Source: Allorhodopirellula solitaria
Lineage (GTDB): Bacteria; Planctomycetota; Planctomycetia; Pirellulales; Pirellulaceae
NCBI RefSeq assembly: GCF_007859855.1
Contig: NZ_SJPK01000005.1
Span: 287,429-351,428 of the forward strand
DNA length: 64,000 nt
Direction of reading: 5' to 3'
Below are positions 26,185-36,005 of this stretch, one piece after another. Made by a program: the position numbers and the translations under genes. The notes beneath the pieces were generated by a model. That model saw only the letters and a program-made list of their open reading frames with translations, was not told the DNA's origin and did no database searches. Positions within the stretch are counted from its first letter, which is position 1. Each line of letters opens with the position of its first letter.

Positions 26185-26620
26185 GAGCGTGTTTCCTTCC
26201 CGCGAACGCATAGAAGATCATCGTCATCACCGACGCCACCGTGATTCCCACGCCGAGCTCAACCAAGAAAATCCCCAGGTGCTGACCGCTTGGCACATGC
26301 CACTGCGTCAGCACGTGATGTTCGAGCACGCTGTAGTCGAGAAACTGACCACCGAGGGACATCGTCAGCACGCCTGTTCCCGCATAAACGAGCACACCCA
26401 ACGCCATGCCCTTCTCGATAATCCGCGGAGGAGCCACCCGCTGAATCGCTTCGAGCCCGAACACCAATCCATACAAGATCAAAGCCGAGGCAAAAATCAC
26501 GCCCGCTTGAAAGCCGCCACCGGGGCCGTAGTCGCCATGGAACTGCACGTAGAGTGCGAACAACAGGATGTAGGGAATCAACAGCTTCGTGATGATTCGG
26601 ATGATCGGAAAGCGGCTCAT
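26174..26620 (-). CDS. mnhB: Mrp/Mnh antiporter subunit B
   Basis: 148 aa. The family motif HGDYGPGGGFQAGVI is present near residue 30, along with four hydrophobic helices and YAGTGVLTMSLGG in the middle. MnhB/MrpB is a small membrane subunit of the multi-subunit Na+/H+ antiporter and is homologous to parts of membrane-bound hydrogenases. The four-base overlap with the upstream DUF4040 gene and the overlap with mnhC indicate one transcript with coupled translation. Confidence 0.92.
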   Translation of the reverse strand: MSRFPIIRIITKLLIPYILLFALYVQFHGDYGPGGGFQAGVIFASALILYGLVFGLEAIQRVAPPRIIEKGMALGVLVYAGTGVLTMSLGGQFLDYSVLEHHVLTQWHVPSGQHLGIFLVELGVGITVASVMTMIFYAFAGRKHAHDT

Positions 26621-27183
26621 GCGGGCTCGTCTCCCGCAGAAGGCTCGGTAGCGGATGCCTCTTTGGGGTCCCGACGCAGAATCAATAAGACCGCAATCCC
26701 AGCGGTCAGGACCACTGTCGTTTCACCAAGCGTGTCGTAGCCTCGATAACTCGCCAGCAAAGCTGTCACGACATTGGGGAGTCCATGCATGTCCTCCACC
26801 GAACGCTCGACATAAGAGGGCGACGGATAAAGCTGTACCGGCGCGTCGGGGGCGCCGAGAGCGGGCATATCCAGCGTCCCGTAGACCAAAGTCGCTCCGG
26901 TGACGACGACGATTAATATCGGCATCCACGAGGACTTGCGGGGAATGTCCTCGCCTTGGCCCGTCAATGCCATCGTACTGAGCATCAACACAGTCGAAAT
27001 CCCTGCTCCGACCGCAGCTTCGGTGAACGCGACGTCTGGAGCGTCCAAGATCATCATCCAGCTCGCGCTCAGAAAGCTGTAGATCCCTGTGAACATGATC
27101 GCCGCCCACAATTCGCGCAGGCGGGCAATCGCCACCGCCGTGATCGCGAGCAGTGCGAGCAAGGCAAATACGATTATGTTCAT
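26617..27183 (-). CDS. DUF4040/MrpA C-terminal-like subunit of the antiporter
   Basis: 188 aa. The first half (IARLRELWAAIMFTGIYSF then DAPDVAFTEAAVGAGI) is the DUF4040 domain that in classical Mrp complexes forms the C-terminal end of MrpA and in hydrogenases is MbhD. The second half (LPNVVTALLASYRGYDTLGETTVVL) is the MbhE/MrpB-N-terminal-like segment. Being a free-standing gene between mnhG and mnhB, it resembles the arrangement of hydrogenase-related Mrp modules rather than that of Bacillus mrp. Four-base overlaps on both sides. Confidence 0.87.
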   Translation of the reverse strand: MNIIVFALLALLAITAVAIARLRELWAAIMFTGIYSFLSASWMMILDAPDVAFTEAAVGAGISTVLMLSTMALTGQGEDIPRKSSWMPILIVVVTGATLVYGTLDMPALGAPDAPVQLYPSPSYVERSVEDMHGLPNVVTALLASYRGYDTLGETTVVLTAGIAVLLILRRDPKEASATEPSAGDEPA

Positions 27184-27527
27184 TGACGGATTCCTTCTCC
27201 CAGCATCGGCAGTTCCACCTCTGACTCAACATCCAGTTCTGGCTGCAAGCCTTTCGATAATGCTGATTTGGCCAACGCGTGGGACGAACTCGGAGTCGTG
27301 ATCGTCAGAAAGAACAGAATCACAAACAATTTGAAGGCAGCCAAGGTGGGACCGGCGAGCAAAATCAAACCCACAATCACCAGGCCCGCACCCATCGTGT
27401 CCGTGATCCCGCCACCGTGCATGCGGGAATAGAACTCGGGCAAACGCACCAGGCCGATCCCGCCGATGATCGAGAACAACGCACCAGCGATCAAGAAGCA
27501 GTAGCTGATGACTTCGAGTGCGATCAT
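27180..27527 (-). CDS. mnhG: Mrp/Mnh antiporter subunit G
   Basis: 115 aa with three helices and the family signature VRLPEFYSRMHGGGITDTMG (Leu-Pro-Asp/Glu-x-Tyr-x-Arg-x-His). The C-terminal tail from about residue 83 is hydrophilic. It overlaps mnhF and the DUF4040 gene by four bases each, following the usual E-F-G order. Confidence 0.93.
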   Translation of the reverse strand: MIALEVISYCFLIAGALFSIIGGIGLVRLPEFYSRMHGGGITDTMGAGLVIVGLILLAGPTLAAFKLFVILFFLTITTPSSSHALAKSALSKGLQPELDVESEVELPMLGEGIRQ

Positions 27528-27847
27528 GGTGATTCCTCTCGCGGCGGAACGTTGTCGCTGAAACTGTTGTATTGGGTAAAACGCAGCAGCGCGACCATGC
27601 CGACAAAATTGATCAGGCTGTAAAGCAGCGCCAGGTCGAGGAAATCGCTGCGGCCGGTGAGAAAACTGACCACGCTGATTAACAACACGGTCTTGGTGCC
27701 GAACATATTCAAGGCCAGGACTCGGTCAAACACTGTTGGGCCGAGAGTCGCCCTGACCAGTGCGAGTGACATCGTGACCAGCACGCCGACCGACGTCGCC
27801 ATCAGCATGGCGCTGGTTAGATCAGAGGGAAGTAAATCAGGGGTCAT
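27524..27847 (-). CDS. mnhF: Mrp/Mnh antiporter subunit F
   Basis: 107 aa with three transmembrane helices. The motif RATLGPTVFDRVLALNMFGT (Gly-Pro-x-x-x-Asp-Arg) is diagnostic for the MnhF/MrpF family. It overlaps mnhE upstream and mnhG downstream by four bases each. A small integral subunit required for complex assembly in characterised systems. Confidence 0.93.
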   Translation of the reverse strand: MTPDLLPSDLTSAMLMATSVGVLVTMSLALVRATLGPTVFDRVLALNMFGTKTVLLISVVSFLTGRSDFLDLALLYSLINFVGMVALLRFTQYNSFSDNVPPREESP

Positions 27848-28392
27848 CGCGACCTCTTTTTGTCAGATGCCTTAGTGGATTTCTTGCTCACAGCGACGTC
27901 AAACGAATCACTACCACTGCGTTCGAGCCGACAAACCCGTCGCCCGATCCCCCCGGACATGTCTTCCTTGGTCTCGAGCAAGGCGAGGCCATGGACGAGA
28001 ACCTCGTTACCACGCAGTCTCACCGCCACGGTTCCGGGCGTGAGCGTGATCGAATTGGCGAACACCACCCGGCCGAGCTCGCTTTTTTGATTGGCGGGCA
28101 CGCGAATCAAATTTCGCCGCAGCGGCATCACCGGCGACAGAATAATCTTGGCTGCCGCGATGTTCGCTCTGACGATCTCCCGGGTCAGCCAGATGGCGTA
28201 GAAGACCACCGATAGCAGGCCCAGATGAGCAGGCGCCCCCTCTTCATCGACGATTCGCATCCGCGTGGTCAGCCACAGGCAGATCCAACACGAGACAATG
28301 CCCAGGGCGATTAGAAAGGCATTATCGAAGTGCCCCGACCAGAGCAGCCAATTGGCTAGCAGGGCAACGAAGAGAGCGAGGCCGTTTTTCAC
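27844..28392 (-). CDS. mnhE: Mrp/Mnh antiporter subunit E
   Basis: 182 aa from a GTG at 28392; a TTG at 28407 is an alternative and neither has a clear ribosome-binding site. Two N-terminal helices (LALFVALLANWLLWSG, LGLLSVVFYAIWLTREIV) are followed by the conserved cytoplasmic domain with FANSITLTPGTVAVRL, characteristic of MnhE. The C-terminus is Lys/Ser-rich. It is the first gene of the ten-gene antiporter operon E-F-G-DUF4040-B-C-D-A/D-small-D. Confidence 0.9.
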   Translation of the reverse strand: MKNGLALFVALLANWLLWSGHFDNAFLIALGIVSCWICLWLTTRMRIVDEEGAPAHLGLLSVVFYAIWLTREIVRANIAAAKIILSPVMPLRRNLIRVPANQKSELGRVVFANSITLTPGTVAVRLRGNEVLVHGLALLETKEDMSGGIGRRVCRLERSGSDSFDVAVSKKSTKASDKKRSR

Positions 28393-28848
28393 GTGAATAG
28401 CAGACAATCCGTGGGAGAAGACGCGTGCGAAGGCTGAGCTCACCGCAGTGGCAGTCCGACCGCGGCCATAATCTAAACCGCAGTGCCCGGGCAAGGCAAC
28501 CAGACTGTTGGCTACGTCCCCCGGCGAACCTAGCAACGCCCGAGGCCGCTGGGACGGACTGCCAATCTGAACGGACCGAACCCACCAGGCCTAGACCAAA
28601 TCCACGCAAAGCACTGTGACAACAAGGCTTACGATCGCAAACCAGCGGTCGGCACGCGGATTGCTCCAGTGGGCTCGCTAACGCCGCGTCGCTGCCACAT
28701 TGGCCAGCCCTCGGTCACTCGCCGCCGCTGCGGCACCCTGGAGGTGCTCGGTCGCGCGGCCCGCTGTCGAAAAAAATCTCGGCATACTGACTCCACGGCA
28801 TCCCACATTTTCCCACTACCGACCACGATACAGAAAGGTGTCACGGAC
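28393..28848. promoter_or_regulatory. Divergent intergenic region between mnhE and groES
   Basis: About 455 bp with no convincing gene. It should hold the promoters of the antiporter operon (minus) and of groESL (plus). I looked for a CIRCE operator (TTAGCACTC with inverted copy) and did not find one, so HrcA control of this groESL is not supported. AGAAAGGTG at about 28831-28839 is the groES ribosome-binding site. Confidence 0.5.
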
Positions 28849-29166
28849 ATGGCAACTGCCACGAAAAAGGCTTCGAAGAATCGCTTGCAACCCCTCGGCG
28901 AGCGGATTGTTATCCAACGTGAAGAACGCGAGAGCACCACTGCGGGCGGAATCGTGCTGCCGGATTCGGCTCAGGAGAAGCCCGCTCGCGGCACCGTGAT
29001 CGCCCTCGGGACCGGCAAGCAACTCGACGATGGCAGTCGTGCCCCCAGCCAACTCAATGCGGGCGATCGCGTTTTGTTCAGCAGCTATGCTGGCGAAACG
29101 ATCGAAATCGACGACGTCGAATACCTGTTGATGCGTGAAGACGATGTACTTGCCGTGATCGGCTAG
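28849..29166 (+). CDS. groES: Co-chaperonin GroES
   Basis: 105 aa from the ATG at 28849. The 10-kDa co-chaperonin caps the GroEL ring during folding. LQPLGERIVIQREE opens the domain, the mobile loop reads ESTTAGGIVLPDSAQEKP, and the end VEYLLMREDDVLAVI is conserved. A short Lys/Ala/Thr-rich extension (ATATKKASKN) precedes the usual start and is slightly longer than in E. coli. groEL follows after 60 bp. Confidence 0.97.
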   Translation: MATATKKASKNRLQPLGERIVIQREERESTTAGGIVLPDSAQEKPARGTVIALGTGKQLDDGSRAPSQLNAGDRVLFSSYAGETIEIDDVEYLLMREDDVLAVIG

Positions 29167-30846
<1,680 letters not shown>

Positions 30847-30880
30847 GCCTCCCGGCGAGCTGATCGTTGAACGACTCTTG

Positions 30881-30914
30881 AAAACCCTCTCGCTTCAGCG
30901 AGGGGGTTTTTTTA
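30881..30914 (+). terminator. Rho-independent terminator of groESL
   Basis: The sequence AAAACCCTCTCGCT, a short loop and its complement AGCGAGGGGGTTTT followed by a run of T form a stable GC-rich hairpin with a T tail 35 bp after groEL. This is the clearest intrinsic terminator in the window. Confidence 0.9.
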
Positions 30915-31071
30915 TGGCAATCGCCGCCGTGCGGGCGTCGTGAACTGTCATGCCTCGCTCGCCCTAGCGAGCCCCTACCATCTAGACGATGCACAGTGTT
31001 ACCTACCGAGCGAACGCCGCATGGATTAGAGTCAAACGATACGATGGAGAACGCGTTTCGCAGGAAGGCCC

Positions 31072-32019
31072 ATGAAACGATTCCACCGGATCCACTCGAG
31101 GTTCACCCGCCGCTCGGGGCGAACGTCCCAAGCTACCTTGCCTACTTTTTTCATCATGAATGAGCTCTCACTCTCCTCTCGCCTGAACGCTGCCTGGATG
31201 CTGGCGCGGCGTGAATGGACACGCTTCTTTCGGCAGCGCAATCGGGTCACCGCCGCTGTCCTGCAGCCACTGCTGTTCTGGCTACTGTTCGGAACGGGGC
31301 TGAGCGGATCATTTGCGTCCGCCGGAGGCGAGAGTTTTATGCAATTCTTCTTGCCCGGCACGGTCGCTTTGATCGTGCTGTTCACGGCGATCTTTGCCAC
31401 GATTTCCGTGATTGAGGATCGCCGAGAAGGTTTTATGCAGTCCGTACTCGTGTCCCCCGTGGGACGTTTCCCTGTCCTGATCGGCAAGGTGCTTGGCGGC
31501 GGTGCCATCGCGTGGGTCCAGGCAATGCTGTTCCTGGTTTTAGTGTATCTCGTTGCTGCGATCACTCAGTCGACGGCGCTGCCTACCGTTGGCGCCTCGC
31601 TGCCGCTACTCATGCTGCTGCTCGCTGTGATCGCGATCGCCATGTGCGCGCTCGGGATGATCGTTGCTTGGCCAATGGAAAGCACGCAGGGTTTCCACGC
31701 GATCATGATGCTCGGCTTGATGCCGATGTGGTTGTTGGCGGGGACGTTCTTTCCCATCCCGCAGTGGAGTATTCACGGCCCCGCCGGAGACGTCGGGTGG
31801 GGCGGATGGGTGCTCGCTGGGATCATGCGAGCCAATCCGCTGAGCTATTCCATGCTCGAACTGCGGCGGTTGATTAACCCGGGGCTGGACCTATCTTCTG
31901 CAGGTTTTTCCCCCAGCTCACTGACCTGTTGGACGGTGACACTCGTAGCAACGGCAGTGACCGTCGCAATCGCCTGGATGCTGATGCGTGGCAGTCGCCG
32001 CGCCGACACGATGGTTTGA
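31072..32019 (+). CDS. ABC-2 type transporter permease
   Basis: 315 aa. The ATG at 31072 has an excellent AGGAAGG six bases upstream. A second start at 31156 (MNELSLSS) matches the usual family N-terminus better but lacks a ribosome site. Six transmembrane helices typical of the ABC2_membrane family are present, with RREWTRFFRQRNRV before helix 1 and FFLPGTVALIVLF, EDRREGFMQSVLVSP and GLMPMWLLAGTFFP in the middle. No ATP-binding subunit lies next to it, so the partner must be encoded elsewhere. Position before a Sco1-like gene (34 bp) suggests a role linked to cytochrome oxidase biogenesis, as such permeases often sit in cox clusters; this is inference. Confidence 0.85.
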   Translation: MKRFHRIHSRFTRRSGRTSQATLPTFFIMNELSLSSRLNAAWMLARREWTRFFRQRNRVTAAVLQPLLFWLLFGTGLSGSFASAGGESFMQFFLPGTVALIVLFTAIFATISVIEDRREGFMQSVLVSPVGRFPVLIGKVLGGGAIAWVQAMLFLVLVYLVAAITQSTALPTVGASLPLLMLLLAVIAIAMCALGMIVAWPMESTQGFHAIMMLGLMPMWLLAGTFFPIPQWSIHGPAGDVGWGGWVLAGIMRANPLSYSMLELRRLINPGLDLSSAGFSPSSLTCWTVTLVATAVTVAIAWMLMRGSRRADTMV

Positions 32020-32053
32020 CCCCTCCCCACCTCCTTCCGATATTTAGTTCGCC

Positions 32054-32722
32054 ATGAAAACCGCTATCAACGTCGCCCTGATTTTGGCCTCTGGGTTTGT
32101 CCTGGGTGCCATCGTCCGCGAAATGCGGGCTCCCCGTCACGCTGGCCCTCCCCCGGGCGAGGTTGTCTACACAGACGAAAATGCAGCAGCTGACAATGTT
32201 TCACTCGCTGCCGCTGATGTCGAGAACGACACTCCGACGAAGCCACCCGAGGACGAAGAATGGCTCAGTCGGTTTGAACTGACCGAACGCAGCGGCGAAA
32301 CCGTCTCCAGTAACGACTTGGAGGGCACCCCTTATGTCGTCAGCTTTTTCTTCAGCACCTGCCCGAGCATCTGCGTGCAGCAGAACCAAAAAATCCAAGA
32401 GCTGCAGGAGAAATTCAAGGGCCGTGGCGTGAAGTTTGTCGCGATCTCGGTCGACCCGGAAACCGACACTCCTGAGGTACTGCGCGACTACTCGGCACGG
32501 TTCGGCGCCGATCCCGACCAGTGGCTGTTTTTGACCGGAGACCTGAATTACATCCGCCGCATCGGGGCTGAAATCTTTCGCCAGCCGGTCAACAAGCAGT
32601 TCCACACTGAACGCTTCGTGCTGGTAGATGGAGAGGGAAAGATCGAGGGCTTTTACAATTGGCCTGAGGAAAAGCAGTTTAACAAGCTACAGCAACGGAT
32701 CGATGAACTGATCGACGGCTGA
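32054..32722 (+). CDS. SCO1/SenC family copper chaperone-like thioredoxin-fold protein
   Basis: 222 aa anchored by an N-terminal hydrophobic segment (about residues 4-20) followed by an acidic linker. The copper-binding pair CPSIC is at residues 103-107 and the third ligand His184 lies in QFHTERFVLVD, so the site looks complete. The conserved VKFVAISVDPETDTPEVL strand-helix is also clear. Sco proteins deliver copper to the CuA centre of cytochrome c oxidase or act as thiol reductants in the periplasm. No oxidase genes are in the window. Confidence 0.9.
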   Translation: MKTAINVALILASGFVLGAIVREMRAPRHAGPPPGEVVYTDENAAADNVSLAAADVENDTPTKPPEDEEWLSRFELTERSGETVSSNDLEGTPYVVSFFFSTCPSICVQQNQKIQELQEKFKGRGVKFVAISVDPETDTPEVLRDYSARFGADPDQWLFLTGDLNYIRRIGAEIFRQPVNKQFHTERFVLVDGEGKIEGFYNWPEEKQFNKLQQRIDELIDG

Positions 32723-32830
32723 GCTGCAGCGGCAGGTGAGACGGCCTGATCTCGAGCCGGCTGATTTGGCATAGAACATGCACCTCAGCGCAGGGTTAAA
32801 ATCCTTTCCTCCGCTGCGGAGCACGATCCT

Positions 32831-33175
32831 ATGCAAAATACGCCCGAAATCGAAGCAACTTTGAGCCAACTGACCGATTTGTGCTGTGACGCACTGCAGG
32901 GCGATGGCGAGTTCAACGACGAACAGGCAGAGCGGTTGACGGTGAACCTCGCCACAAATGGCTGGAAGCAGCATTCCAAAGAGGGCCCGCCTCTGTCGAC
33001 AGTGCTGAAAGACCGGGTCCGCACGCAGTGCCCCGAGCCAGCAATCCATCGCGGCGCGGCGATCGATGGTGTCGTCGCCAAGGTCTCACGACTCTACGAG
33101 CAAGCCTCGCGATTTGACGACCACGCCCCCGACAACGAATCGCCGGAATCGCTGCCCCCTCGCACGCTCGGCTAG
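32831..33175 (+). CDS. Hypothetical protein (114 aa)
   Basis: A short, soluble, mostly helical protein without signal peptide or recognisable motif. Its N-terminal half is acidic (LSQLTDLCCDALQGDGEFNDEQ) and the C-terminus is Pro/Ser-rich. Codon use resembles its neighbours, and it fills the space between the Sco1-like gene and the convergent peptidase with only 3 bp before the latter's end. Moderately likely to be real. Confidence 0.55.
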   Translation: MQNTPEIEATLSQLTDLCCDALQGDGEFNDEQAERLTVNLATNGWKQHSKEGPPLSTVLKDRVRTQCPEPAIHRGAAIDGVVAKVSRLYEQASRFDDHAPDNESPESLPPRTLG

Positions 33176-33178
33176 GCT

Positions 33179-34408
33179 TTAGGTCCAGTCCAGGTCAAGC
33201 GGCAGATCGTTCAGGTTCTCAGGGCCGTTCTCGGTGACAACGAGCATGTCTTCGAGACGCATGCCACCGGTCCGCCGCCCATAGAGCCCCGGTTCGACGG
33301 TAAAGACCTCGCCGGCGAGCAGCTCACCGCCACCCTCGTCGAGCAGGATGGGCTCGTGCACGTCGAGCCCGATGCCGTGGCCGGTGCCGTGCTGGATCGA
33401 CGGCTCGTCGGTCAGCTCGCCTCGGTGTGACTCATACCCCGAAGCTTCGAGCGAACTGAGCACGGCGCGGTGCACGGCGTCGCCTGTTCCTCCGGGAACC
33501 AATTCCGCCTCACCTGCGGCCTTCGACGCGGCCACAGCCGCATGCATCCGAGCGAGCTCTTCGCTGATCGTGCCGTGCACGACGGTGCGGGTGCAGTCGC
33601 CGTTGTATCGGGTTGATTCATCGCGGGGAAATAGGTCGACGATGATCGGCACGCCCGTCGACAGCGGCCCCGTGCCCGCGTGGTGACAATCGGCTGAATC
33701 AGGGGCCGATGCGACGATGGCGCCGTGGCTCATCGTGAACCCCCGGTCCATGAACAGCCGCGCTGCGAAAGCGCGAAGCCGCTCGCTCGTTAACAGGTAG
33801 GCCTCATCGATCAGGTGCCCGTCATCATCCACGGAGGCCGTGGCGATCCGGCGACAAATCTGCAGCATGACCTGTTCGGTCACATGCTGAGCTTGACGCA
33901 GTGAGGTGATCTCGGCTTCCGTCTTGACGCGGCGATCGACCACGCCGAGCTCATCGTCGTAATCGACTTCGATTCCCGCTGCAGCAACGTGATAGGCGTA
34001 GACCATCGGGAGCGTCCGGTCGCAGCGGACCCGCGAGACGCCTTCCTTGAGCAAACAGGCGGCCACGGCTTGCGCGGTGGCCGTATCGCGATCGGCGCTG
34101 AGTTCGCCGTCGATCGGCGTGAAATCGGCCGGACAAAAGACGGTCCCCAATTCGATCGCGACGCTATCATCGCCCGTATCGGACCCGACCGCCTGGACGC
34201 GATCCATCTCGAGGTCGCGCACAATCCGGATTTTGTTGCCCGAAGGCAATCCGATGCACGCTGAGGGATCGCCCAGTGGCAGTCCGACGCGACGAAAGAG
34301 GCTTGGATTCCGATCGGGCAAACCTGCGAGCAAGGTTGCCGATCCGGAGGAATGAGGGACGGGTGGCGAGGCGTTCCTCGACGCGTGAATCATGGTTTGG
34401 TGAATCAT
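33179..34408 (-). CDS. M24 family metallopeptidase (Xaa-Pro aminopeptidase-like)
   Basis: 409 aa from the ATG at 34408. The C-terminal half is a pita-bread peptidase with all five metal ligands: Asp in VDLFPRD, Asp in YNGDCTRTV, His in HGTGHGIGLDVHEP, Glu in FTVEPGLYG and Glu in MRLEDMLVV. The N-terminal half (about 1-180) is a creatinase/prolidase-like domain. Family members remove N-terminal residues before proline or cleave X-Pro dipeptides; two divalent metals are expected. No signal peptide, so it is cytoplasmic. Divergent from the beta-propeller gene. Confidence 0.88.
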   Translation of the reverse strand: MIHQTMIHASRNASPPVPHSSGSATLLAGLPDRNPSLFRRVGLPLGDPSACIGLPSGNKIRIVRDLEMDRVQAVGSDTGDDSVAIELGTVFCPADFTPIDGELSADRDTATAQAVAACLLKEGVSRVRCDRTLPMVYAYHVAAAGIEVDYDDELGVVDRRVKTEAEITSLRQAQHVTEQVMLQICRRIATASVDDDGHLIDEAYLLTSERLRAFAARLFMDRGFTMSHGAIVASAPDSADCHHAGTGPLSTGVPIIVDLFPRDESTRYNGDCTRTVVHGTISEELARMHAAVAASKAAGEAELVPGGTGDAVHRAVLSSLEASGYESHRGELTDEPSIQHGTGHGIGLDVHEPILLDEGGGELLAGEVFTVEPGLYGRRTGGMRLEDMLVVTENGPENLNDLPLDLDWT

Positions 34409-34551
34409 AGAGCCTAGTTTAACGCACCGAGGCAGCCCTCCCAAGTGGCCGAGATTCGTCCCGGGGGGCTGCTACTAGCGATAGCCCGCGGTTTGCTTCA
34501 CAATGACACCTCTCAAACGTCGCATAAGTCCCCCACATCAAAGGAACGAGA

Positions 34552-35880
34552 ATGTTCAAGGTATCGGTTCCAGCCGCGGCTGTCGGATTGCTCTTGGTCG
34601 CATCAATCGCTGCTAACCGCAGTGCAGCCAACGATGCTGCGCAAGCGGGGGACGCCACGACGTGGCCGCAGTGGCGGGGAGAGTCACAGCAGGGTGTCGC
34701 CGGCCAGATCGATCTACCGATCCAGTGGGATGAGGCGGCCACCAAACGCATCGAACTCCCTGGTAGCGGAGGCAGCACGCCCGTCGTCGCGGGGCAGACG
34801 GCGTATCTCACCAGTGGCGTGGACGGCAAAAACACTCTCATCGCCATCGACGTTGATCCCGAACTGGACGCACCGGAAATTCTTTGGCAAGTCGACCTCG
34901 GCGAGGACCGGGGCAACAAGCACCGCAAGGGTAGCGGCAGCAATCCATCTGCCATCATCGACGGCGAACGCGTCGTTGCCTATTTCCGCAGTGGCGACCT
35001 AGCGTGCGTCGACACCGCAGGGGAGATTATCTGGCACAAGAATGTGCAGGAGCAATTCGGGGAAGATTCGCTGTGGTGGGATCTGGGATCCTCGCCGGTC
35101 AAGGTCGGCTCGCTGGTCGTCGTCGCCGTGATGCAGACCGGGCCGAGCTACCTGGCCGCCTTTGACATCGCTACCGGTGAACTGAAGTGGAAAACGGATC
35201 GCATCACCGACGCCCCCGAGGAAGCCGCTCAGAGCTACACCACGCCGTTGGCAGTAGAAATCAACGGCCAACCCGCGATTGCAACCATGGGCGCGGACCA
35301 TTTGACGATTCACAATGCCGCCGACGGAAAAGAACTGGGACGCCTAGGCGGTTTCAATCCCGGCGGCGAAAAATTCTTCCGCTCCATTGCATCCCCCGTC
35401 GCAGAGGGCAACTTGATCATCTGCCCCTACTCCCGCGGAGCTACCCTGACGGCCGTCGACATGTCGAAACTGGTCGCCGGCGCGGGCCAGGACGCGATCG
35501 TCTGGTTTCGTGACGACATCGGCGTCGACGTGCCCACTCCCGCTCTCCGCGACGGCGTCGTCTACCTGATCTCCGACGTCAAACACGACAAGGGAACCGC
35601 CTACGCCCTGGACGCCGAAACAGGCGAAACTCGCTGGAGCGTCGATTTGCCGCGGACGCGTCGGAGCTATAGCAGTTCGCCGCTCTTGGTGGGCGATCGG
35701 ATGTATATCACGAGCGAAGACGCGGTGACGAACGTGATCGAACCGCTCGAAGAAAACGCCGAAGTCGTCGCGACCAATCAGGTTGACGACAATGAGGAGT
35801 ATACTGTGGCCAGCCCCGTGCCGATGAGCGGGCAACTCGGGCTGCGGACGAAGAGCCATCTCTACTTGATGGGCAACTGA
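34552..35880 (+). CDS. Secreted PQQ-type beta-propeller protein
   Basis: 442 aa with a signal peptide (about residues 1-26). The mature part starts with TTWPQWRG, the usual opening of planctomycete PQQ-like propellers. Repeated blades follow of the form AFDIATGELKWKT, YALDAETGETRWSVDL and VDTAGEIIWHKN. The fold binds PQQ in dehydrogenases, but this size class lacks the dehydrogenase catalytic residues and resembles BamB-like or scaffold propellers. Probably periplasmic; function unknown. It is followed by a palindrome and ftsH. Confidence 0.85.
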   Translation: MFKVSVPAAAVGLLLVASIAANRSAANDAAQAGDATTWPQWRGESQQGVAGQIDLPIQWDEAATKRIELPGSGGSTPVVAGQTAYLTSGVDGKNTLIAIDVDPELDAPEILWQVDLGEDRGNKHRKGSGSNPSAIIDGERVVAYFRSGDLACVDTAGEIIWHKNVQEQFGEDSLWWDLGSSPVKVGSLVVVAVMQTGPSYLAAFDIATGELKWKTDRITDAPEEAAQSYTTPLAVEINGQPAIATMGADHLTIHNAADGKELGRLGGFNPGGEKFFRSIASPVAEGNLIICPYSRGATLTAVDMSKLVAGAGQDAIVWFRDDIGVDVPTPALRDGVVYLISDVKHDKGTAYALDAETGETRWSVDLPRTRRSYSSSPLLVGDRMYITSEDAVTNVIEPLEENAEVVATNQVDDNEEYTVASPVPMSGQLGLRTKSHLYLMGN

Positions 35881-35895
35881 CAATACTCGGTTAGT

Positions 35896-35913
35896 CGCGA
35901 ATTCGAATTCGCG
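35896..35913. promoter_or_regulatory. Perfect 18-bp palindrome upstream of ftsH
   Basis: CGCGAATTCGAATTCGCG is perfectly self-complementary and sits 15 bp after the propeller gene and about 93 bp before the ftsH ATG. It could be an operator for a dimeric regulator, or the stem of a terminator without a T-run. Nothing in the sequence decides between these. Confidence 0.45.
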
Positions 35914-36005
35914 TTACACTCCCACTATCTCACTTACCAATGAAAACGCGAGTTCGCTGGGCTTCCGACCCAGCCATGTGGCTCGCGACTCGATAGGAAA
36001 ACGAC

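Noticed and set aside
28537-28848. CIRCE heat-shock operator upstream of groES
   Set aside because: Searched for TTAGCACTC and its inverted copy; not present.
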